NCBI GenBank assembly: GCA_014380365.1 | Contig: JACMJZ010000034.1 | Span: 87,504-151,503, forward strand | Source: Pyrinomonadaceae bacterium | Lineage (GTDB): Bacteria > Acidobacteriota > Blastocatellia > Pyrinomonadales > Pyrinomonadaceae | Length of the DNA stretch: 64,000 nucleotides | Direction: 5' to 3' | Shown here: positions 17,875 through 26,693 of the stretch, piece after piece | Numbering within the stretch: position 1 is the stretch's first letter | Layout of the letters: each line of letters opens with the position of its first letter | Made by a program: the position numbers and the translations under genes | Notes under the pieces: model-generated | The model's database searches: none | What the model saw: only the letters and a program-made list of their open reading frames with translations | What the model was told of the DNA's origin: nothing

Positions 17875-18507
17875 TTATTCATAGCCGAACCGGATAGAGA
17901 AGTCGAAGTCCTTGAGCAGGTACGTGGCGAATTTCTTACGTCGGGTCCTGGTGACTGGTTTGCGATCGCCCTTCTGTTTCTTTTCGATTACTAACCCTGT
18001 CCGCAAGTTCATGTCTGTATCACGCGTTGCAGGCGTATCGGGACCGTGATCTGTGTAGTAGCTCTTTATTTTGACCAGCCGCCACTCTCCCTCATGAAGT
18101 TTGAACTGATGAGTGACCGCTTCCATGACACTTGCCGTCTTGGCATTGTTTTGTATGTAAATGCTTGAGCGGCGTATCTCCAGGCTCTCCATCCAACAAC
18201 AGCCCATCCCGGGAATCTCCTCTTCCATAGATTTCTCGGCAACATGAAAGCCGCCTTGGCGCAGCCGAAGAAGAACGTAGAGCTGATACGTTGGCGAAGT
18301 ATCGGCGGGCCGTCTGTGAATCACTCCCGCCCAATCCGCCAGCCCGTCGCCGTTTAGGTCACCTGTGGCCGCGTCGGTTAGGCGATCCTCGCCTTTCAGG
18401 GTTGATTTCACGAAGGCATCGATACTAGAGAAATTTCCCTGAGCAGGGATAGACAAGGGAAAAGAAAAGAGAAGCGCAATTGAACAAACGAGAACTGTTT
18501 GGTTCAT
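17875..18507 (-). CDS. Exported hypothetical protein
   Basis: A 210-residue exported protein. The start at 18507 gives the signal peptide MNQTVLVCSIALLFSFPLSI followed by PAQG; the longer frame to 18675 adds 56 residues that look non-coding. After the signal is the calcium-loop-like DAATGDLNGDGLADWAGVIH (FG-GAP/dockerin style), then YQLYVLLRLRQGGFHVAEKS and a VTHQFKLHEGEWRLVKIKSYY strand pair. It is probably a periplasmic protein of unknown role. A 392-bp gap separates it from rimP and holds the rimP promoter and leader. Confidence 0.7.
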   Translation of the reverse strand: MNQTVLVCSIALLFSFPLSIPAQGNFSSIDAFVKSTLKGEDRLTDAATGDLNGDGLADWAGVIHRRPADTSPTYQLYVLLRLRQGGFHVAEKSMEEEIPGMGCCWMESLEIRRSSIYIQNNAKTASVMEAVTHQFKLHEGEWRLVKIKSYYTDHGPDTPATRDTDMNLRTGLVIEKKQKGDRKPVTRTRRKKFATYLLKDFDFSIRFGYE

Positions 18508-18785
18508 AGTTTGGAGAGTCCTTCTATTTGCAATCATTTTACGGAAGCGTGGCGCAAGACCAGAACGATGCGTGCATAAGCTGTGATTCATCAGCCTGGG
18601 GATGTAGTGTCGAAAACTCTCGCACGAGGTTACCAAAAAATGATCGACGAAAGCACACGAAATAACACGAACCACACTTGGGGTCTGTTCCCGTACTAAT
18701 GGATCGTTTTACCATCTGCCTTGGCAAGTGGACAGGCCCGCCGCGGACCGCTAATTTGGCTGCGGAAATGCCGCTTTCTGCCCGT

Positions 18786-18814
18786 TTGCTTCTATCCTGC
18801 CCTTTCCGTATAAT
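18786..18814 (+). promoter_or_regulatory. Promoter of the rimP-nusA-infB operon
   Basis: TTGCTT at 18786-18791, a 17-bp spacer and TATAAT at 18809-18814. Transcription would start near 18821, leaving a leader of about 80 nt before rimP. Confidence 0.75.
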
Positions 18815-18848
18815 TCACGACTTGCTCGAAGCGCGGCTGTTCAGTCCT

Positions 18849-18889
18849 GTGGGTTCGCGCCCACTTTTTCTTTTGGGCGAGCGCTTTTT
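18849..18889 (+). promoter_or_regulatory. Candidate attenuator leader of rimP-nusA
   Basis: GTGGG-ttcgcg-CCCAC (18849-18864) followed by TTTTT looks like a short intrinsic terminator. CGCCCA (18858-18863), which contains most of its 3' arm, can instead pair with TGGGCG (18874-18879); a second T-run follows at 18885-18889. The two hairpins exclude each other. This suggests premature termination control ahead of rimP and nusA, fitting because NusA itself acts on such hairpins. Function is inferred. Confidence 0.45.
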
Positions 18890-18899
18890 CGGAGGGGCG

Positions 18900-19388
18900 A
18901 TGGGTTCTGCAATCGAAGAGCGCGTGCAAGCTATCGCCGAACGAGTAGCGATCGACCACGGACTGGAGTTGGTACACGCCGAAGTCGCCGGGCCAGACAA
19001 CAAGCCCATCGTGCGCATCTTTATTGACAAGCCCGGAGGGGTCGCTCACAAGGATTGTGCGGAAGTGAGTCTCTACCTCGGCACGATTCTCGACGTCGAA
19101 GATTTCATCCATTCGTCCTACACGCTGGAAGTATCTTCGCCAGGTTTGGAGCGCGGTCTCTACAAGCGGAAAGACTACGAGCGTTTTGCGGGTAGCTTGG
19201 CGAAGCTGAAGAGCCGCAGCCCAATCAACGGCCAGCGTAACTTCCGCGGCCGCCTGCTGGGAATCGACGGTGACGAAGTTCTGATTGAGGACCGGACCAG
19301 CGGGCGCGTCAGAGTTGATTTCAACTCTATCGCCAAAGCCAATCTGGAATTAGAAGTCGAGAAAGAGTTTCATCGCGCACAGGAGTAA
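18900..19388 (+). CDS. rimP: Ribosome maturation factor RimP
   Basis: A 162-residue 30S subunit assembly factor. Motifs are GLELVHAEVAGPDNKPIVRIFIDKPGGV, CAEVSLYLGTILD, YTLEVSSPGLERGLYKRKDYERFAG and a C-terminal SH3-like domain (RGRLLGIDGDEVLIED). The start at 18900 has GGAGG directly upstream and gives the normal family length; the frame extends 74 codons further but through the promoter and leader. It is the first gene of the rimP-nusA-infB-rbfA operon. A palindromic repeat begins at its stop codon. Confidence 0.95.
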   Translation: MGSAIEERVQAIAERVAIDHGLELVHAEVAGPDNKPIVRIFIDKPGGVAHKDCAEVSLYLGTILDVEDFIHSSYTLEVSSPGLERGLYKRKDYERFAGSLAKLKSRSPINGQRNFRGRLLGIDGDEVLIEDRTSGRVRVDFNSIAKANLELEVEKEFHRAQE

Positions 19389-19454
19389 CGCAAACTGTTT
19401 GTTTGCGTCGGTAGTTAGAGAAAAGGTGCGACGCAAACTAACTGTTTGCGTTAC
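19385..19454. repeat. Palindromic repeat between rimP and nusA
   Basis: Two arms of about 26 bp, starting GTAACGCAAAC and ending GTTTGCGTTAC, match at all but about two positions around an 18-bp loop. The left arm includes the rimP stop codon. In the transcript it would form a strong intercistronic hairpin. Confidence 0.85.
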
Positions 19455-19544
19455 ATCAGAACTTACAACTGAATAACAATTGAATAGGCTCAACGACGTA
19501 CAGCTATTAAGGCGTCGAGCCAGCCCGGAGATACAAAGGTCCAA

Positions 19545-21389
19545 ATGAGTTCATCCATCGCACAAAACATCGAGGCGCTCTGCCAGGAACAAGGCATTGA
19601 GCGCGACCTCGTCATCGACGCAATGAAAGAGGCGGTTCGCGCCGCAGCCAAGAAGCAGTTTCGATCTGGCGAGGACATCCAGGTGGACTGGAACCAGGAC
19701 ACCGGCATCGAGCTTTCCGCTACGAAAGTGGTGGTCGATGAAGTGGCCAACCCGGCGACGGAGCTTTCCATCGATGAAGCGCGCGAATTGGCGGGCGAAG
19801 AAGTCGAGTTAGGCGATGCCCTGCTCTTGCCGCTCCCCATGGAAGAACTTGGGCGCATCGCCGCGCAGACGGCAAAACAAATTCTCTTTCAGAAAGTTCG
19901 CGATGCTGTTCGCAGCAACGTCTACGAACAGTACGTCGACAAGATCGGCGACCTCGTCAACGGCTACGTAAAACGATTCGAACGCGGCAACATTATTGTC
20001 GACCTGGGAAACCTCGAAGCTATTCTGCCCCGTTCGCAGCAATCGCGCGGCGAGCAGTGGAATCAGGGCGAGCGAATTCGCGTAGTCATCAATAACGTTT
20101 CGAAGGAATCCAAGGGGCCCCAGGTAGAAGTTTCGCGCACCTCGCCGGAGCTGTTGCTGCGTCTCTTCGAAATGGAAGTGCCTGAGATTTACGACGGCAC
20201 CGTCGTGATCAAGTCTGCGGTGCGCGAACCAGGGGAACGGGCGAAGATTGCTGTTACTTCGAATGAGCGCGATGTGGACCCGGTCGGCGCTTGCGTTGGT
20301 ATGAAGGGTTCGCGCGTACAGGCGATCATCCGCGAGCTTAGAGGCGAGAAGATCGACATTATCGAGTGGTCTGATGAGCCTTCCGTGTTTGCGGCCAACG
20401 CTCTATCGCCGGCTAAAGTTAATAAGGTTCGCATCACTGATATCGACAACCGGCAGATGGAAGTCATCGTCAACGAAGATCAGCTTTCGCTCGCGATCGG
20501 TAAGCGCGGGCAGAACGTGCGGCTCGCGACCAAGCTCGTTGGTTGGAACATCGACATTCGCAGCGAAGAAGAAATCAAACGCGAGGTTTCGGAACAGATG
20601 GGCGCGCTCATCGCTTCCGGTGGCTCGGTGCCCCTCTCAGTTATTGAAGGCGTGACGGCAGCGCAGGCTGATGTACTTGCGGAACACGGCATCAACGATA
20701 TCGATACCCTCGCGCAAACTTCAGTGGACGATCTGGTCGAGTTTCTTGACTTGAGTTTGGACGAGGCCGAAACCATTCTCAGTGCTGCGATCGCCGTCAT
20801 ATCCCTGCGTGATAGGACGCTGGCGGGTGGCGAAGAGACGGGCGAAGAAACAGGCGAAGAAGCGGGTGAAGATGCCGGCGACGAATCCGGAGAGGAATCG
20901 GGCGAATCACTCGACGCTGCACCCTCGGAAGAAATTGCAGAAGCCGAGACCGCGGCGGGCTCCGATGAAGTTGACACCACTGCCGAAGGCTACGACGAGG
21001 CGGTTGAGGCGGGCCAACCTTTTGGCGCTGAACCTGAAATACTCGCGAAAGATTCTGCCGATCCCGTAGCGGTCACGGAGATGGAGCCGACTACTGAAGG
21101 TGAACTCGTCCTCCAGGAGTTAGGCAGGGATCTTCGGCCGGACACGATAGTGCCTTCTCCCGATCTTACCGCTTCCAGCGCTGCCGCCCTCGAGAGCCTC
21201 GACAAGATCACGGGCGATCAGACAGGCGAGTTATTAGCCGACCAGTTTGCGATGAATGAAGAAAATGCTTCCGAAAGCTCAGGCGACGAAGCCGAACAAC
21301 CTGCTCCCGCCGTTTTGGAAGACGCCGCATCAGGCGAGAGCACTGACGAAGAGAAGCAGGATGCTTCCTCAGATGATGCGGCAAATTAG
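19545..21389 (+). CDS. nusA: Transcription termination/antitermination protein NusA
   Basis: A 614-residue RNA-polymerase-binding factor. In order: N-terminal domain (1-130), S1 domain (GDLVNGYVKRFERGNIIVDLG), two KH domains (VGACVGMKGSRVQAIIRELRGEKIDI and LSLAIGKRGQNVRLATKLVGW), a helix-hairpin-helix pair (VIEGVTAAQADVLAEHGI), then a long acidic tail from about 415. That tail includes a GEE-TGEE-type repeat (around 427-450) and is rich in Glu, Asp and Ala; it makes the protein longer than typical NusA. The C-terminal extension may bind basic partners; that is inference. It is followed by infB with no ylxR between. Confidence 0.96.
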   Translation: MSSSIAQNIEALCQEQGIERDLVIDAMKEAVRAAAKKQFRSGEDIQVDWNQDTGIELSATKVVVDEVANPATELSIDEARELAGEEVELGDALLLPLPMEELGRIAAQTAKQILFQKVRDAVRSNVYEQYVDKIGDLVNGYVKRFERGNIIVDLGNLEAILPRSQQSRGEQWNQGERIRVVINNVSKESKGPQVEVSRTSPELLLRLFEMEVPEIYDGTVVIKSAVREPGERAKIAVTSNERDVDPVGACVGMKGSRVQAIIRELRGEKIDIIEWSDEPSVFAANALSPAKVNKVRITDIDNRQMEVIVNEDQLSLAIGKRGQNVRLATKLVGWNIDIRSEEEIKREVSEQMGALIASGGSVPLSVIEGVTAAQADVLAEHGINDIDTLAQTSVDDLVEFLDLSLDEAETILSAAIAVISLRDRTLAGGEETGEETGEEAGEDAGDESGEESGESLDAAPSEEIAEAETAAGSDEVDTTAEGYDEAVEAGQPFGAEPEILAKDSADPVAVTEMEPTTEGELVLQELGRDLRPDTIVPSPDLTASSAAALESLDKITGDQTGELLADQFAMNEENASESSGDEAEQPAPAVLEDAASGESTDEEKQDASSDDAAN

Positions 21390-21557
21390 TATCAACCAGG
21401 ACGCCGGTCTATCCGGCGGCTTGTGCTGCTCGTCCCCTTGCCATTATTGCGCGCTGCGCTTCTGACGCACGCTTCAAAAGTGGTTAAGGACGAGAGTTCT
21501 TTAAACCACTGGAGAAGCCAGACGCCTGTGACCCAAACAGCGTCTGAGAAGGAGTGC

Positions 21558-24326
21558 ATGACCGTTACCTCTAAGATTCGTATTTACGACCTCGCCAAAG
21601 AACTGAAGCTTGACACCAAGCGGCTTATTGAAGAGGTGCGACGCGAAGGCGTCGACGTGAGCGTGCCCTCCAATTCCGTTTCCAAGGAATTGGCCGAAAA
21701 GATCCGCACCAAGTACTTCCCGAAAAAAGAGGCGACGGTAAAGCGCGGGATAAAAGTGGTCAAGCGGGCCGAGCGCGCGATCGAAGAGCCGCCGGTGTTG
21801 GAAGCTGCTGGAGCCCCCGTCGAAGTTGCTGGACCTGAAATCGAAGTCAGTGCTCAGGCTCCGCAACCGGCGGCGCCGACGGCTACGGCGGATGCTGGGA
21901 CCACGCCGACGCCATCCAGTCCCGGGATTCTGGATAGTGCGAAGCAACCGGTAACTTCCAAATTGATGCGCAAGCTGGCGCCCGCGACGCGAGCGGAGCA
22001 GCCTGACGCCGTCGAGACTCAGCCCGCGCCCGAGACAACGGTCGAACCTGAACTCGAAATTGCCGACACGAATGGCGGACCTGCGGCGGCCTTCGCGACA
22101 GAGTCGGAAGCCGCTCCGGCCACCGCGGGAACGACGGCGCCGCCTTCGCGCCAGATCAGAGTTTTACGGCCGACCGTTGCTGCGCTCAATGCGGGCATTC
22201 GCCCTGGCGAACGTGCCCCTTCGCCAATCGTGCCTCCTTCAACAACGCCAAGAGAGCGTGCCGAGCGTGGTCGTGTTAGAGAACGCACACCTCTTGCAAA
22301 AACTGAACGACTGGGCACGCCCGGAGAGACTGCGACCCCGCAAACCACGTATATTCCGCCTCCGGATGCGGGCCGGCGACGATCGCGGCGCACGCCGGCA
22401 CGCGGCGGACGCAAGGGCGCGGATGGTAAAGGCGGACGCTTCGACAGAGACTTCGTGCAGCCGCCGCGGGCGCTGTCGCTCGAAGATCGCATCGCCGGCA
22501 GGCTTGAGCCCGGCGCGGTTCCCGGCGAACTTAAGACCGCGCGTTTGATCGAAGGTTCAACCGTTAAAGAGTTTGCGGAGAAACTGGGCATCAAGCCAAA
22601 GGACGTTGTGACTCTGCTGTTGCAGCGTGGAGTCTTCGCGACTATCAATCAACCATTGAACGATGATGTAGCGATTGAGCTGGGTCAGCGATTCGGATAC
22701 GAGGTCACCTTTGTTCCCTTTGAAGAGATGGTGGCCGAAGAAGAGTTTGAAGATTTGATCGCCACCGATGCCGACGACGTCGAGTTGCCGCGAGCCCCAG
22801 TGGTCACCGTCATGGGTCATGTAGACCACGGCAAGACGTCGCTTCTCGACGCGATTCGCGCCACGGAAGTCGCGGCCGGCGAGGCTGGCGGCATCACCCA
22901 ACACATTGGCGCTTATAGCGTTCAAGTGGCGAGCCCGGATCATCCGGGCGAAACCCGCCGCGTTGTCTTTCTGGACACCCCTGGTCACGAAGCGTTTACC
23001 CTAATGCGCGCGCGGGGGGCGAAAGCCACGGACGTGGTCGTGCTGGTTGTTGCCGCTGACGACGGCGTCATGCCGCAAACGATTGAAGCGATTGAACACT
23101 CCCGCGCCGCTGGCGTTCCGATTGTTGTCGCCATCAATAAAATAGATAAACCTGATGCAAATCCGGATCGCGTCCGGCAGGAGCTTTCGCAACACGGCCT
23201 TTCGCCGGTCGAGTGGGGCGGCGAGACCGAAATGGTCCAGGTTTCTGCCAAGAAGCGTGAGAACCTCGAAAACCTGCTGGAAACCATTCTGCTGACTTCA
23301 GACATTCTGAATCTGCGCGCCAGCGCCACCAGATTGGCGTCCGGCGTGGTGCTGGAGGCGAAGCTCGATCGCGGTCGTGGCGCCGTCGCCACCGTCCTGG
23401 TGCAACAAGGGACCTTGCACGTACACGAGCCGTTCATCGTAGGTCAGATTTTTGGCCGCGTGCGTGCCATGTTCAATGACAAGGGCGAAGCGATCACTGA
23501 AGCGGCTCCGGCGACGCCAGTTGAGGTGCTCGGGTTGCAAGGCGTTCCCCAAGCGGGTGACAGCTTCCAGGTCGTTGCCGACATCGCCCGCGCACAGCAA
23601 ATTTCTGGTCACCGCCAGATGGTGAACCGGCAAGCGACGCTGCTGCAATCGACCAAGCGCGGTATCGAAGCCCTGGGCGAGAGCGAAGTCAAAGAACTGC
23701 TGGTCGTCATCAAAGCCGACGTGCAGGGCTCCGTCGAAGTTCTCAAATCAACTTTGCAGAAGCTTTCAACTGACCGGGTTAAGGTAAAAGTTATTCGTTC
23801 CGGCGTGGGAGCCATTACGGAGTCAGACGTGCTGCTCGCGTCAGCCACGCAAGCCGGTTCAGCGATTTCGGCGGTGGTGGTCATCGGATTCAACGTGCGC
23901 CCAGGCTCGCGCGCCACTGACCTGGCGAAACAGGAAGCTGTCGATATTCGTCTCCACTCGATTATTTACAAGGTCGAGGAGGAGATTCGCGCGGCCATGA
24001 TCGGCATGCTCGAAGCCATCGAGAAAGAGAAGATTATCGGCAAGGCTGATGTTCGCGAAGTCTTCCGTGTTCCGAAAGCCGGCGTGGTGGGCGGATCGAT
24101 GGTCATCGATGGCGTCATCCGGCGTACCGCTCGCGCCCGTTTGATTCGCGACGGCGTGGTGAGCTGGGAAGGCAATATTACTTCCCTCCGTCGTTTCAAA
24201 GACGACGTCACGGAAGTGCGTGAAGGCTTTGAGTGCGGCATTGGTCTGGAAAACTTCAACGACCTCAAGGTCGGCGATCAGATCGAAGCCTACATCGTCG
24301 AGAAAGTGGCCGCCACGGAACTCTAA
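21558..24326 (+). CDS. infB: Translation initiation factor IF-2
   Basis: A 922-residue GTPase that places initiator tRNA on the 30S subunit. The start at 21558 (MTVTSKIRIYDLAKELKLD) has AAGGAG just upstream; the longer frame to 21423 is rejected. Domains: IF2_N (first 50 residues), a long low-complexity Ala/Pro/Arg linker, a second IF2_N (STVKEFAEKLGIKPKDVV), the G domain with GHVDHGKTS (G1), DTPGHEAF (G3) and NKIDKPDA (G4), then the EF-Tu-like and C-terminal initiator-tRNA-binding domains (ECGIGLENFNDLKVGDQIEAY). A heptad repeat element starts four bases after the stop. Confidence 0.97.
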   Translation: MTVTSKIRIYDLAKELKLDTKRLIEEVRREGVDVSVPSNSVSKELAEKIRTKYFPKKEATVKRGIKVVKRAERAIEEPPVLEAAGAPVEVAGPEIEVSAQAPQPAAPTATADAGTTPTPSSPGILDSAKQPVTSKLMRKLAPATRAEQPDAVETQPAPETTVEPELEIADTNGGPAAAFATESEAAPATAGTTAPPSRQIRVLRPTVAALNAGIRPGERAPSPIVPPSTTPRERAERGRVRERTPLAKTERLGTPGETATPQTTYIPPPDAGRRRSRRTPARGGRKGADGKGGRFDRDFVQPPRALSLEDRIAGRLEPGAVPGELKTARLIEGSTVKEFAEKLGIKPKDVVTLLLQRGVFATINQPLNDDVAIELGQRFGYEVTFVPFEEMVAEEEFEDLIATDADDVELPRAPVVTVMGHVDHGKTSLLDAIRATEVAAGEAGGITQHIGAYSVQVASPDHPGETRRVVFLDTPGHEAFTLMRARGAKATDVVVLVVAADDGVMPQTIEAIEHSRAAGVPIVVAINKIDKPDANPDRVRQELSQHGLSPVEWGGETEMVQVSAKKRENLENLLETILLTSDILNLRASATRLASGVVLEAKLDRGRGAVATVLVQQGTLHVHEPFIVGQIFGRVRAMFNDKGEAITEAAPATPVEVLGLQGVPQAGDSFQVVADIARAQQISGHRQMVNRQATLLQSTKRGIEALGESEVKELLVVIKADVQGSVEVLKSTLQKLSTDRVKVKVIRSGVGAITESDVLLASATQAGSAISAVVVIGFNVRPGSRATDLAKQEAVDIRLHSIIYKVEEEIRAAMIGMLEAIEKEKIIGKADVREVFRVPKAGVVGGSMVIDGVIRRTARARLIRDGVVSWEGNITSLRRFKDDVTEVREGFECGIGLENFNDLKVGDQIEAYIVEKVAATEL

Positions 24327-24329
24327 AAA

Positions 24330-24410
24330 GGTATCGGGTGTCGGGTGTCAGGTGCCGGTAAATCCGATCTCTGAAACCCGACACCTGATACCTGATACCT
24401 GTCACCCGAG
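24330..24410. repeat. Inverted heptad array, TRTCRGG word
   Basis: Left arm: GGTATCG, GGTGTCG, GGTGTCA, GGTGCCG (24330-24357). Right arm: CCCGACA, CCTGATA, CCTGATA, CCTGTCA, CCCGAG (24377-24410), which is the same word inverted. It fills the whole gap between the infB stop and the rbfA ATG, leaving no Shine-Dalgarno for rbfA. Confidence 0.92.
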
Positions 24411-24412
24411 TT

Positions 24413-24775
24413 ATGCGTCGTCCTGAGAGAGTTGCTGACATTCTTCGCGAGGAGATTTCTCAGATTGTTGGATACGAACTTGAGGATCCGCGGCTTACGA
24501 TGGTAACCGTGACCGACGTTCGCATGTCTGACAATTTGCGAGACGCCAATGTTTTCGTCACCGTTGCAGGCGACGAAGAGGAACACAAGCTGGCGCTTGC
24601 CGCTCTCCGTCGCGCCGCCCCCTACGTTCGTAAGCAACTGGGCTTGTCGCTCAACCTTCCCCGGACACCCGAGATTCATTTCCTACGGGATAGCGTGGAA
24701 GAGAAGGGCGAACGCGTCGACCAATTGCTGCGACAAATGGAACAAGAACGGCCCCAGGGAAAGGATGAAGTATGA
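24413..24775 (+). CDS. rbfA: Ribosome-binding factor A
   Basis: A 120-residue 30S assembly and cold-shock factor with a type II KH fold. Motifs: RRPERVADILREEISQIV, LEDPRLTMVTVTDVRMSDNLRDANVFVTV and LSLNLPRTPEIHFLRDSVEEKGERVDQLL. The length is normal. The last codons (GKDEV) fall inside the first units of the following heptad element, so the element has overrun or been recruited into the 3' end. The ATG directly follows another heptad element with no ribosome site; translation is probably coupled to infB. Confidence 0.95.
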   Translation: MRRPERVADILREEISQIVGYELEDPRLTMVTVTDVRMSDNLRDANVFVTVAGDEEEHKLALAALRRAAPYVRKQLGLSLNLPRTPEIHFLRDSVEEKGERVDQLLRQMEQERPQGKDEV

Positions 24776-24840
24776 AGGATGAAGGATGAAAGATAGAGAG
24801 CCTCCGGCTTTTTCATCCTTCATCCCTCAGCCCTCATCCC
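24761..24840. repeat. Inverted heptad array, GGATGAA word
   Basis: Left arm: AAGGATG, AAGTATG, AAGGATG, AAGGATG, AAAGATA (24761-24795). Right arm: TTCATCC, TTCATCC, CTCAGCC, CTCATCC (24812-24839). The rbfA stop lies in the left arm, and the right arm ends six bases before the nrnA ATG. Same architecture as the elements on both sides but a different word. Confidence 0.92.
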
Positions 24841-24846
24841 TTAGTT

Positions 24847-25827
24847 ATGCTTAGTCAAGTTGTTGAGTTAATTGAAGAGAAACAGAAGTTTGCGATCACC
24901 GCCCACCTTCGACCCGACGGCGACAGTCTGGGTTCATCCCTGGGTCTCTACTGGTTGTTGCGAGCCCTCGACAAGGACGTCGAGGTCATCATGCGAGATC
25001 CGGTACCTCACACTTACCGAAAATTGCCGGGCGCGAACGACGTAAGAGTCACCCCTGCTGCTGATGATTCATACGATGGCGTCTTCGTCATCGAATGTTC
25101 CGACGTCGCGCGCCCGGGTTTGCTGAATCTCGATAAGCAATTCGTAATAAACATCGACCATCACGCCACGACCGCACACTTTGGCAAGATCAACTGGATC
25201 GACTCCACCGCCGCTGCGTGCGGAGAGATGATTTACAACCTCGCCAAAGCTCTGGGCGTACGCGTGACCAAGGAAATCGCCGAGTGTTGTTACACGGCGC
25301 TGATTACCGATACCGGTTCGTTTCATTACTCCAACACGACTGAACGTACGTTCAAAGTAGCGTCGGAGCTTTTGCGGACGGGAGTGAAACCCGCCAAGAC
25401 CGCGGAGGCGGTTTTCGCCAGTTACCCCTGGAGCAGAATTCAGTTGATGGGCGCGGTGCTGTCAACCGCGCGACGCGATTCAACCGGCCACGTGGCATTC
25501 CTCCGCCATAGTCTGGAGATGCAACACAGCGCCGAGGCATCTGATGAAGACGCCGATGGGTTTGTTAACTATCCGCTGACGGTTGGCGAGGTTGAGGCCG
25601 TGGCGATGCTCAAGGAAAGCGAGCCGGGCGTCTATCGCACCAGCCTGCGATCCAAGGGCGAGGTGAACGTGGCAAAGGTCGCGGAAATGTTTGGCGGCGG
25701 CGGCCACCGCAACGCAGCCGGGTGCACCTTGCGCGGCACCTGGGAAGAGGCCGAGGAAAAGATTCTCGGTCTGCTGCAGAACGCGGTGGAACGCGCGAAT
25801 GGATCGGCCGAGACCCCAGAAGAGTAG
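24847..25827 (+). CDS. nrnA: DHH-family oligoribonuclease / pAp phosphatase NrnA
   Basis: A 326-residue phosphoesterase that degrades short RNA oligomers and 3'-phosphoadenosine 5'-phosphate. DHH-domain motifs: AHLRPDGDSLGSSLGL, VIECSDVARPG, INIDHHATTAHFG (DHH) and ALITDTGSFHYSNTT. The DHHA1 domain ends in KVAEMFGGGGHRNAAGCTLRG. Its place after rbfA is common in bacteria. No ribosome site is seen because the inverted heptad array precedes the ATG. The stop codon lies in the first bases of the next heptad array. Confidence 0.95.
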   Translation: MLSQVVELIEEKQKFAITAHLRPDGDSLGSSLGLYWLLRALDKDVEVIMRDPVPHTYRKLPGANDVRVTPAADDSYDGVFVIECSDVARPGLLNLDKQFVINIDHHATTAHFGKINWIDSTAAACGEMIYNLAKALGVRVTKEIAECCYTALITDTGSFHYSNTTERTFKVASELLRTGVKPAKTAEAVFASYPWSRIQLMGAVLSTARRDSTGHVAFLRHSLEMQHSAEASDEDADGFVNYPLTVGEVEAVAMLKESEPGVYRTSLRSKGEVNVAKVAEMFGGGGHRNAAGCTLRGTWEEAEEKILGLLQNAVERANGSAETPEE

Positions 25828-25903
25828 TTTCGAGTTCCAAGTTTCGAGTTTCGAGTTAGGTCAGACTTCGAACTTGAAACTCGAAACTCGAAACTTGAAA
25901 CTG
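25826..25903. repeat. Inverted heptad array, GAGTTTC word
   Basis: Left arm: AGTTTCG, AGTTCCA, AGTTTCG, AGTTTCG, AGTTAGG (25826-25860). Right arm: CGAACTT, GAAACTC, GAAACTC, GAAACTT, GAAACTG (25869-25903). It occupies the gap from the nrnA stop to six bases before the cobO ATG. Confidence 0.92.
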
Positions 25904-25908
25904 CCTCA

Positions 25909-26487
25909 ATGTCTTCCAAAGAAAAAAAATACAAGTGGCGGCGCGAGGACTATCAGGAAAACACCCGCGGCCTGCTAATGGTTCACACCGGCAACGGTAA
26001 AGGTAAGACGACGTGCGCCCTGGGCCTGATGATGCGCGCCGCTGGTCGCGGTTTGAAGTGTTGCATGATTCAGTTTATGAAGTCGCGCAACGACCGCTAT
26101 GGGGAGCACGAGTCGGCTGAGAAGCTGGGGATAGAAGTGCACACGATGGGCGATGGGTTCACCTGGGACACCAAAAATCCCGAACAGGACCGCGCCACGT
26201 CGCGAGAAACCTGGAACCTTTGCGTCGAGAAGCTGCGCAGCGGCGACTACGACCTGCTGGTCTTCGACGAGTTAGTCTACGTCCTCAGTTACGATCTTCT
26301 GCCTATCGATGAAGTACTGGAAGAGTTCCGCGCCACCCGAGTTTCCCAACCCGCCCTGCATATTGTCGTAACCGGCCGCGACGCCCCGGCCGCCTTGATT
26401 GAGAGTGCCGACCTGGTGACCGAAATGACCGAGATCAAACACCCCTTCAACGCCGGCATCCGCGCCCAGCAAGGGATCGAGTTCTAG
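25909..26487 (+). CDS. cobO: Cob(I)yrinic acid a,c-diamide adenosyltransferase
   Basis: A 192-residue ATP:corrinoid adenosyltransferase (CobO/CobA/BtuR family) that adds the upper adenosyl ligand in cobalamin synthesis or salvage. P-loop: VHTGNGKGKTTCALGLMMRAAGRG near residue 25-48; then CCMIQFMKSR, YGEHESAEKLGIEVHTMGDGFTWDT and YDLLVFDELVYVLSYDLLP; it ends in the typical EMTEIKHPFNAGIRAQQGIEF. No other cobalamin gene and no cobalamin riboswitch are visible, so it may serve salvage. No ribosome site precedes the ATG. Confidence 0.95.
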   Translation: MSSKEKKYKWRREDYQENTRGLLMVHTGNGKGKTTCALGLMMRAAGRGLKCCMIQFMKSRNDRYGEHESAEKLGIEVHTMGDGFTWDTKNPEQDRATSRETWNLCVEKLRSGDYDLLVFDELVYVLSYDLLPIDEVLEEFRATRVSQPALHIVVTGRDAPAALIESADLVTEMTEIKHPFNAGIRAQQGIEF

Positions 26488-26501
26488 GCGACTGCCTCAT
26501 C

Positions 26502-26575
26502 TGAAGGGGTGTGCCTCCGTGGGCACCCCCTTTTGCGACCCCGAGCCCAGGAGGCACACGGAGGGACGCCCCTAC
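26502..26575. repeat. Palindromic repeat with terminator-like hairpin after cobO
   Basis: AAGGGGTGTGCC-tccgt-GGGCACCCC followed by CTTTT forms an intrinsic-terminator-like hairpin on the + strand. A partly complementary copy (GAGGCACACGGAGGGACGCC) follows at about 26550-26570. It is likely both a dispersed palindrome and the end of the long operon transcript. Confidence 0.65.
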
Positions 26576-26693
26576 AGAATTAGGACAATGCCCGTTTGGC
26601 GCTGCCTTCATCCTTTCGCCTACCTGTGCTAACCTCTGCGTCATCCCACACAGCTGAATCCGAGAAACGGTTTTTCGAAACACTGAGCTACTG

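Noticed and set aside
24330..24410. Reading the heptad arrays as CRISPR or riboswitch structures
   Set aside because: Units are 7 bp without spacers and no conserved aptamer core is present; a cobalamin riboswitch before cobO was looked for and not found.
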